NCBI RefSeq assembly: GCF_020283565.1
Contig: NC_060061.1
Span: 41,763,362 to 41,827,361 of the forward strand
DNA: 64,000 nt
Source: Trifolium pratense
Taxonomy: Eukaryota; Streptophyta; Magnoliopsida; Fabales; Fabaceae
Direction of reading: 5' to 3'
The stretch's first letter is position 1, and each line of letters starts with the position of its first letter. Positions 55,842-64,000 of the stretch are shown here, piece by piece. The translations under genes and the position numbers were made by a program. A model generated the notes under the pieces. It saw only the letters and a list, made by a program, of their open reading frames with translations, was not told where the DNA came from and ran no database searches.

Positions 55842-58800
55842 TTAAAATAGATCCAGTGACATCTTCAGCTTGTTCTGTTTCCATCTAGGGAGTTTGTAGA
55901 AAGCAGATTTTGGCATTCCGAACTTTTCATGAAACTCTTCATTAGATAAATATGCCTATAGTTTCATTTCATCACAATAGAGCAGATAACGACGGTTAAG
56001 GTTGAGTGATGAATGTGAGAAAACTGAAAGTAGGATTTCTTAAGTTCAAAAAGTACCTCTCTTTTAGTTAGATCGATGCCTGTTACTGGATTTGGTGAAA
56101 CCACTCGAAGACGCTCGTAAGGGTGTTTAGCCAGAGTATCGTCATCCACATTTTTGTCCTTGTCGGTGAAACTTGCAGCCTCATTTGAGGAGCTCAGTTC
56201 TGTTGCTGGAGAATCAGACAGTTGGATTGTTTGTTCTGCAAGAAAAATGGTAAAGAAAAATAACAAGGATGATAGGACATATACTATTGCAATCCAATGT
56301 AGTTCCATTTTTTAAAGTGTTCAAATTTCAGTACTTTGAACCCACAATTCAACTGCTGCTCAGCACTTTGTATGTGTGCGTGTGAGAGAGTTTCGCCGCT
56401 AGGCTCTTTAGAACTTTGTATCTTGGAAAGGTTATGGAAATAGGCTAAAATAACTTATGATGGACATGTCATAAGTTGTTTCTTTGAGCTCTCTCAAACA
56501 GTCTCACAAGTGTTTATGTCAGTTGATAAGCTCAAATAAATCAAACCAAACAGGCCTAAAATTTCACATCATAAGTTGATAAAAAGGATTATTGTTACCA
56601 GTACTGTCATTGGCAGGAGATCCTTCAAAGAGCTTCTTGGCGACTGGAGTAGGGCTTGAAAAAAGCCGATTGCCTGATTGCCTATAGTCTGAGCCTGCAC
56701 TCCTAGGTAGAGGTGAACTACTTCTTCGACGGCCATTGGAAATGATAGAACTGCTTTTGTGACCAGTAGGTGTAGAGTCCCTGGAGTTTCCTTTCAGAAT
56801 TGCAAGCTTTCTCTCAAATGAATTACCAATAATCTGCAACAATACCATTTTATTTAACGTAGTTAATATTTAATAAGACGGATGACAACAAGGGGATAGT
56901 TCTTAAAGTCGAGCATCGCGGTATTGGTGATCAGTGATCCCACGAAGACATTTGGTCACTGATCTTTAATTATAACTTCGAACAGAGATGACTTACATTT
57001 GCTTTTGAGTGATCCCATGAAAAGAAACGAGTGAAAAATTGCGGCTCGTAACCTTCCATTACAACATAAATAGGGACTTCCAGAGATAAGCCTTCAACAA
57101 GGACATCCATTTCCAAAAATTTCTGCTCATTACAATTTCCATGGTAAGAAAAACATATTGTAGTAAAGAGTGAGTCAATACTATATTGGAACCTTCATAT
57201 TATTTAAAATCACTTATGAAAAACAACTTATTTCCATAAGCTCTCCAGGATAACTTATGAAAACAACTTATAACATATGAAAACAGGTTAATTTTATTTT
57301 ATCTTTTGTTATAGAAATAGCTTATATATAACCACTTGTATGATAAATCATAAATGCTTATGCTATTAGAGCTTAATTAAGTTATTTATCCAAACAAATA
57401 CTATTTGTGAGATCAATGAAGGTGGAAAGAAGACTACTTACCAAGCCAAGGTTGAGAGCTTCTTGTTTCGATTTGACAACCGAATGCAAGCCAACCCAAA
57501 TATAAATCTCTCTTTGGCAATCAAGCAATAAAACATCTTCAGTAATTAAGTCATCCTGTGTATAATTGTATATCTCTTTCACCTGACACATTACAACGCC
57601 ACATTGAATAATTAACCATATTCAATTAATAAGAGGTACATGAAAAAATCGAGTTTGTAGACGTAATATATACCTTGAAGTCTCCTGAGTTGAAGTTTCA
57701 ATAAGTTTGCGTGATAAACAGAACCATCAATTAGACATGTTTTCCCTGTCATTTCACGCACGGTAATTCTAAACCAAGCGAGACCTAGATTATTTTTCTC
57801 AAAAGGTTGATTTTGTTACCTCTGGTTATTTTTAGAGCAAACAAATGTGGATCATCTGTGAAACCTTGAATCTCTTTCTCTTTTGGATATTCTGACTTTC
57901 CACCAAGAACATCCCAGAAAATATCAGGTTCATTCCCTTCCCTCACAGATACAGGTAGCTGGGTCGGCTGCAATTCACATCAACAAATGCCAAAACTTAT
58001 TATTAGATACTTCCTTGCAAGATATCATCGAGATAAAAAAATTTAGGCCAAATGCATTCAGGGGTCCTTTAAGTTTTGCATTAGTAACAGTTAGGTCCTT
58101 TAAGTTTTTTAGGTAACAAATAGGTCCTTTTAAGTTTTCTTCTAACAAATCTGTCCTTTAAGTTTCTAACTTGTAGCACCGTTTCCATTCTTCCGGTTAT
58201 CCTTCCTTCCAGTTAGGCCTCAACCATATGGGTCTCATGGTTCACATCAGATTGAGCCTCAAATTGATCATGGTTGGTTGGTTAACATCAAAATTAACGG
58301 TCATGTCAGCGCTTCCGTAAACGTAGGATAACTGGAAGGGTAACCATGCAACAAGTTAGAAACTTAAAAGACCTATTTGTTACCTGAAGAACTTAAGGGA
58401 CCTAACTGTTACAAACGTGAAACTTAAAAGACCCCTGAATGCATTTGGCCAAAAATTAATAGCACAGTCTCCATTGTAGTTGCAATGACATACATTAAGC
58501 AGTTCAACCATTCTATCAAGAAGATTATGGTCTCTTGCTGAAGATAGGCTTCCAATCCAAGTATACATAGCTGCTTCGGTTCGCAGAATATAGCAATAGG
58601 ATGAATTCAGGGAACTTGAAACCTATAACGATTTTAATATATACTCAATAATCTATAAAAACTTATGTATGAAACATAAATTTACATAAAAAAATAAGAG
58701 CCACTGAACCATACTTGATCGACTTGGATGGCCTGCATATTATCTGGACTTGTACCTTGAACTCGAAACAAGGCCACTATGTTTTCATTGTGAGATTCAT

Positions 58801-61800
58801 CCACAATACCTTTTTCTTCTATAAATTTCTTATATCCTGAACTGTTTCCACCCTTACAACAAAAAGAAAAATTTAAGAATTGGAACATGTTTCTTTTCGT
58901 AACATTTTTACGTACCTTATAATGAGATCATAGTGAGTACATACCTTAAATATGATTAACCTCTGGAGTATTGAGAAAAATTGAGCTGGCTCCTTGCCCT
59001 CATGAATTTGAGCCTAAAAAGACATGTAATGAAAAATGTATAAATCGGTAGAGTAAAGCAGATTGTATAAATATGAACCTAGCACTTGGACAAGATAAAA
59101 ATTGTACAGATACTATCCAAAACAAAAATGTGTTTGATGCACTCGTACACGTTTAATTAATGACATGTTATGAAAGAGTGAACATAGTAGGAACAGAACT
59201 AACCATAACTGGATTAGTTCTGGACGAATCGACCATAGTATTGATGTGGGAAATGGCAGCTGTTTTATCCTCCTATGAGACGAAATCATACAAAAAAGAG
59301 AACGTCGTGTTAAAAGTTATCAAGAGAAACATCGACTAAACCTAATCCAACTAGATGAGATTGAGGTTATCAAGAAGGGTTACAAAAAAGTGAGTTACAA
59401 TATACATCGTGAATCACGAAAACTAAGTAGCAAGAAACAATCTAAAGTAAACAGATACTGTTTTACTTTCATGAATGCAATTTCTTAGAAAAATGAAAAA
59501 GAGAGTATCAAGTCTTTCATGTAAATAATATGATAATGACAGATTAATCCATTTCTACGAATTACAACTAAAACATCTACCGTTACACATTTGCAACCAA
59601 GCCAAGCATAAAACAGTGTCTCATCCCTTCCTTTTCCTGGAAATGTATACTGTACAATATAGCAATCTCCGCTGTAAAGTCTCGTGTGTTCGGTAACCGA
59701 AAGAATGGTCAGCTCATCACCATCCACGCGCCAAACCTTAAATTGCAGCAGCCACTAGCCAGTTAGCACAGGCAAAGGAAAATATGATAATAGGACAATG
59801 AAAAACATCTCGATTTTGAGCAAGAAATTACTTTTGTTGTGCCACTGAAATCTATAGATGGCTCATCATCCTCTTCATCAGGAAGCTCTTTCACATCATA
59901 ACCCTGATGCTTGAATATGGCTGAGGCAGAAAAAATAAATATAAAGAAATGAACTATAGATGACACATTGATTGCACGCTTCTTAAACACAGTTAAACTG
60001 TGTGAATGGTACTAAACCTGCAACTTTTTCTCGTCCTTCTTCGTAAAGTTTAGGCTCAACTGTTTTAGGCCAGTTAGTAAAGTGCGACCGAAAGATGGTA
60101 CTTTCCAATCCTTCTGATAAAAATGTCGTATGAGTCTTGTCCGATCTTCCTTCATTTCTGACAAAATCCTAGTAAAATGAAAATTGTAGTTGGCATAGGT
60201 AAATCCCTTAATGCAATGCTCGTCGACATGCATAATTGTAAATGACATTCCATACAGTTATATTTGCTAAGACCTAAGTGAGCTTCACTATTATTTACTA
60301 AAAAGAATAAACTCTTACTTCTGTAGCTTTGATCGCTGTTCTTCTTTCGGTCAATAAGGTCTGCCTTCCCATCCACACAAAAATTTCATTATCACAGTCT
60401 AACATATAACACTTGTCTGTTTCCAGCATTTCTTTGCTAAATGCATTGCTTCCGGTTGGACATAGTTTTCCCTGTAGATTTATCCTGTAATGTAAGTGAT
60501 GACAGCCGATCCTTAGTAATGAGGAACAAAAGTACTTATTGAAGTAAGAGAAATAAAGTTTTGATGATTTCATGAAGTATTGTGCAAACAGATGTATGAA
60601 CCTCACCAAAATAGCTTTACGGATTGAGCCACGGATTCCTGACTAGAAGGCGGTTCTCGAGGAATTGGAGCATAACCACCAAATAAACTCCAGAATTCTC
60701 CGACATCAGAATCGCCAACAAATTTTCCGTCCTCTACAATAATAGTATAATTATGACTTGCAACATATTTCCTTCAGAAAACAAATATAAGCACTAAAAA
60801 GGAACGGACGGAAAAAAGTAGTATATATTCCAACCTATTGTGGCCACCTCACATTTTCCACCATGCTTATTATCCTTGATATATTGAACAACCTCCAAAC
60901 CTTTGGCTCTTTCTTGAATGGTAGAGTTGCAACCACTGAAGAGGAAGATTTTTAATGCAGTGTCGAGTATAAATACATCTTCATGATTCAATGATGACCT
61001 TATAAAAGGAACCTAGCGAAAACATAGGCACAATAAACACTAGTTATTAATCAAACATTCAGATAACATGCGGAGACACGATAATTCATACTATCAGATA
61101 GAAGTTAATAATCAAACTTCAAAAAAAGATAACTAACCTCTTTCACATGGACAACGTAGTCTCCCTTACATGTGTACAGGCTGACTTGGTATTCGCCATT
61201 CAAATTCCCTTGCTTTGAAGTAAACACTCCTTCGACAGGTATTAAACAAGGCTTGAAGTATGATAGAAACTTCTGTGATTCTTGGCCTTGAATTTCCCTA
61301 TATTGAACACTGCAGGATCCTAAGGCTGCATCCAACTCAAGTGCCTTGTCTGATGCCAAGCTTGAATCCACCTGCAAATGCATAACTCCCAGTGAAAATG
61401 CAGATGATAGTGTCTAACCACTGTAGGGTACGTATATAAAGCTTAAAAAACTTTTTGTGTGGTGAGTTGACATTGATATACGATTTGCAAAAGAAAGCAA
61501 GATAGTAAAACAAGAAATAATACAAACCTTCTTTGTGTCATTTCCCAGCCAATAATGAATGTCATAATAAGGAGGGCCACTTTTCGGAAAAACTGCCTGT
61601 TTCCACAAACATGTAAAATGCTCAAGATCAAAATAAAGAACTCCATTATGATAATGATGGTGATCTTTTGAAATTTTATATCTTAATTGAAATATTAGTC
61701 ATCAGCTTCTTCGTGTATTTAAGTCGTCAACTTCTTTATAGGTTTAAGAGGATCGACAAGATAATAAAGTGAGAATTGAGGAATATCTTACATTCAGAAC

Positions 61801-62268
61801 TATGTATGCACTTCCGGTATAGAATTTTCGATGATTTGACTCCGACACTGGCACCAACTGCTGGTTTTCAATACACCAAACTTCCAATCCACTGACAATA
61901 TAAAGCTAAGTGTACAAAGCAGAAAACTTGAACTAAAAAATATGATATATTTTGAAATGAAATTCATTGCTGATGCTGAACCAGAAAATTGCAAGAATTA
62001 AACACATCTGAGTTTATTTAATTATTTTGATTTTTGTCTCTCTAATCGATAAGCCATTCATTCAACGGATAATCATTCATCCAATCGATAATGCATTAAT
62101 TCAACCGATAAAGGCATTCATCCAATGGATAAGGATGATCTAATGCAAGTTGGCCACTTTAGGCCAACACAAATTGTAAGACGGATTTAAAAGAAAATTG
62201 TTGTAAGGATACGGATTTGCTCCTGCGGTTTGGAATGCGGGATCCAAGTCCTTATTGATAATAGGCAT
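55842..62268 (-). CDS. VLN1: Villin-1-like actin-bundling protein
   Basis: Twenty-one coding exons give 894 residues: 62213-62268, 61792-61891, 61528-61596, 61138-61371, 60835-61012, 60607-60733, 60319-60484, 60018-60168, 59832-59920, 59581-59736, 59204-59272, 58945-59013, 58715-58852, 58494-58622, 57820-57967, 57674-57684, 57442-57582, 56997-57122, 56599-56833, 56057-56235, 55842-55955. The start [19 protein letters not shown] is the VLN1 type. Six gelsolin-like repeats follow (for example [54 protein letters not shown]), then a Ser-rich linker (about 720-830) and a C-terminal headpiece (about 835-894) ending [13 protein letters not shown]. Villins bind and bundle actin filaments; Arabidopsis VLN1 does so without calcium regulation. 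Exon 16 is only 11 nt. A non-coding first exon probably ends at 63219 (CCAAG|GTATGA). Nothing is broken. Confidence 0.93.
57674..57684 (-). other. 11-nt micro-exon of the villin gene
   Basis: GAGACTTCAAG lies between acceptor ttcaactcag and donor gtatat. With the G from exon 15 it encodes Gly-Asp-Phe-Lys and restores phase 0 before VKEIYNY in exon 17. Without it, exon 15 (phase 1) could not join exon 17 in frame. Confidence 0.85.
58044..58453. mobile_element. Foldback MITE in villin intron 14
   Basis: The left arm (aggccaaatgcattcagggg, tcctttaagttttgcattagtaacagttaggtcc) is the reverse complement of the right arm (ggacctaactgttacaaacg, tgaaacttaaaagacccctgaatgcatttggcc) over about 70 bases, giving a 410-bp element. 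The middle has further GGTCC repeats. The target duplication is unclear in the A/T-rich flanks. Confidence 0.75.
62048..62138. repeat. Four-unit ~21-bp tandem repeat in villin intron 1
   Basis: Units gataagccattcattcaacg, gataatcattcatccaatc, gataatgcattaattcaacc and gataaaggcattcatccaatg follow one another directly. Confidence 0.8.
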
Positions 62269-62811
62269 TGTCTATGGCTCTAATACTCCACCGAGTTAAA
62301 GCAACACTAGATTATTCTGCAATTCAGGATTAAGATATACAGGCTAAGATATAGTCCAAAAGTTTGATATAGTAAATAAATCAATGCAGGTTAAGATATG
62401 CTACTATCATGCAAATAATCACAAACAGCTAAGATGACATTGAAAGAATAGTAATCAAATATTTGTGTAACTGTCCCTAATTTCTCAGAACTTTGAATTG
62501 GTATGTCCCTAAAATACTCAACCATAATTACACTCAATTAAGCCAATTTATGGCAATTTTTTTGTTATCACAACATAAAAAATAAAAAAGGTCTTTTCTT
62601 ATTATAATGGCATTATGCTGCTCAAGCAACTAGGATGGACAAAAATAAAAAAACAATTATTTTCACAAAGGCCTAAGAATTTACATAAATTTTTTTCCTT
62701 ATTTAGCTTGATAACTTTCCATGTGAATAGCAATATTCTTAAGATTTGAAATCATCATATAACATTCATAGTCCATACTTCAAATTTCAAACATCTACGC
62801 CTATCTTTGGT

Positions 62812-62928
62812 TTCACGGTGGGTATATCAGAATCACGGCGACCCACCATAATTTTTCAAAAGCTACAACTCTATAGCTTCTGCAAAATCACAGTGGATCA
62901 CCGTGATTCAGTGTGATACCAATCATAG
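62812..62928. mobile_element. Small foldback repeat in villin leader intron
   Basis: tttcacggtgggtatatcag, aatcacgg at the left pairs loosely with caccgtgattcagtgtgata at the right, around a central agctacaactctatagct palindrome. It is a likely MITE of about 115 bases. Confidence 0.4.
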
Positions 62929-63218
62929 AAGAAAACCACTAGCATCAAGAAATCTAAACTGTTGACTAAGAAAAACGGCTAAAAGCCTTCAATTTTCATA
63001 ATTTTTCTTTACCAAAAAAAAAAGCTTAAATCATAAAGTCACAATCCAAAATCAACACAAAAAAACTCAAACTAACTGAAATTATTCTCTAATACACATT
63101 CAACACCCACATATGAAAACTAAAAACTAATGATCAGAATCTAAAAACAATGAAACATGGCATGAAAAAGTCAAAGGGTATATAACATAGTTGACCAGAT
63201 GTAAGATCAATATCATAC

Positions 63219-63370
63219 CTTGGTTGAGTCTGCAGAAAATTTGAGAAAGATTGTAAAACTAAGAAGTGAGAGTGATAGTGATATGTTTGAACAGACAGAG
63301 AGAGAAAGAACAAAACTTGGATATTCACATTCACATTTGCCACATAGAAAACCAAGAATGAAGCATATAT
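63219..63370 (-). promoter_or_regulatory. Probable non-coding first exon and promoter edge of the villin gene
   Basis: A good donor (CCAAG|GTATGATA) at 63219 and the acceptor-like GTATTAG just before the coding exon (about 62280) suggest a leader intron of about 0.94 kb. The exon side is rich in CT on the coding complement (gagagtgatagtgatatg, cagagagagaaag on +). The reverse strand has a TATATA-like ttaatatatatgc at about 63364-63376. Confidence 0.5.
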
Positions 63371-63379
63371 ATTAAAGGG

Positions 63380-64000
63380 TAATAATGAAAACGGTTTTTG
63401 TTAGAGAAAGTGATTTAAGGAAAAGCAAAAAAACACAAAAGCACGTTTGTTTATCTTTACCGTCCAAGTTGTAATGGGGCCCACAAAAGTTGCTTTTTTA
63501 GTTGTTCACTTTCCACTCTGTTTTGTTTGATGAGAAAAGAAGATGATGATGGTGAAATGAAAGAGAAGGTTTGGTCAATTGGTCATGGTTGAAAACCAAG
63601 ACATAGTACATGAGAGAGATTTCTCGAACTATGTTCATGTGAGTTTCAACATTTCTGACATGGCTAGCTCCTAGTGTTGTTTTTTTTATTTAATGCAAAA
63701 CATGTGGTGTCTTTACATAGGAGAAATTATTTTTTACACCAAATTTAAAGGATTTTAATTCTCTTTAATTTTCCCTCATATTTTTTCTCCTTTTACTTAA
63801 TTTAATTAATGGTTGATATATGAGAAAAAATTGGATTAAGCAAATCCTTAGTAATTTTTAAAGAGAAATGTTAAGTTAATTTTTTTTTTACATGGACGAA
63901 GTAGTAACTAGTAAGTCATTAAAAATTCACAAGTGAATAGAGTGGAGTTCGAATCTGATTATCCCTTTTGTTTAATTTGATTTTATTACTATACCTTTTG
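63380..64000. other. Villin upstream region, with a SINE-like end
   Basis: No open frame of note. The last 110 bases (catggacgaagtagtaacta, then gagtggagttcgaatctgatt) resemble a pol III A/B-box pair, possibly a SINE cut by the window edge. Confidence 0.35.

Overview
This window is nuclear DNA from a flowering plant, most likely a eudicot. I suspect a papilionoid legume of the Medicago/Trifolium/Cicer type, but that rests on remembered resemblance of repeats and genes, not on a search. The evidence for a plant is direct: intron-rich genes with GT-AG borders and AT-rich introns, plant-only families (full-size ABCG transporter, plant villin, AMT1, NPC phospholipase, PRISE reductase), and Copia, SINE and MITE elements between and inside genes.

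Layout. 1-595 (-): edge of a Copia element (gag fragment plus 5' LTR). 3062-4186 (+): intronless PRISE-type enone reductase. 6085-14810 (-): full-size ABCG/PDR transporter closest to Arabidopsis ABCG31, 22 exons, 1426 codons, no break. 14.9-22.1 kb: gene-free and repeat-rich (SINEs, a Mutator-like MITE with a 9-bp target duplication, a GCGAA repeat island). 22209-24941 (+): five-exon RING E3 ligase like AIRP2. 26455-27837 (-): intronless AMT1 ammonium transporter. 28.6 kb: Stowaway-like MITE. 30157-30399 (-): small basic ORF of unknown function. 33251-36990 (-): three-exon NPC1-like non-specific phospholipase C. 37418-44416 (+): young Copia element with matching LTRs, inserted inside a SINE. 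48220-48444 (+): broken RNase H fragment. 48856-53536 (-): second Copia element, complete in layout but with three in-frame stops. 55842-62268 (-): villin-1-like actin-bundling protein, 21 coding exons including an 11-nt micro-exon, with a probable non-coding exon near 63.2 kb.

The host genes do not form a pathway or cluster; they are independent, single-promoter plant genes. Two have relatives tied to abscisic acid (ABCG31 in ABA delivery, AIRP2 in ABA signalling), but I see no sequence evidence that the pairing is more than chance.

The most interesting object is the 37.4-44.4 kb Copia element. Its LTR carries a TATA box, an ATG and a splice donor. Joining that donor to a strong acceptor at 39913/39914 gives one continuous frame into the polyprotein. 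The inferred 2079-bp intron would remove the primer-binding site. The element keeps protease, integrase, reverse transcriptase and RNase H motifs but has lost most of gag, although its LTRs look identical, so it may have been moved by proteins from another copy. I found no convincing new multi-gene system. Exon borders were worked out by hand from splice signals, frame and remembered family alignments; each multi-exon model sums to a whole number of codons with no internal stop.
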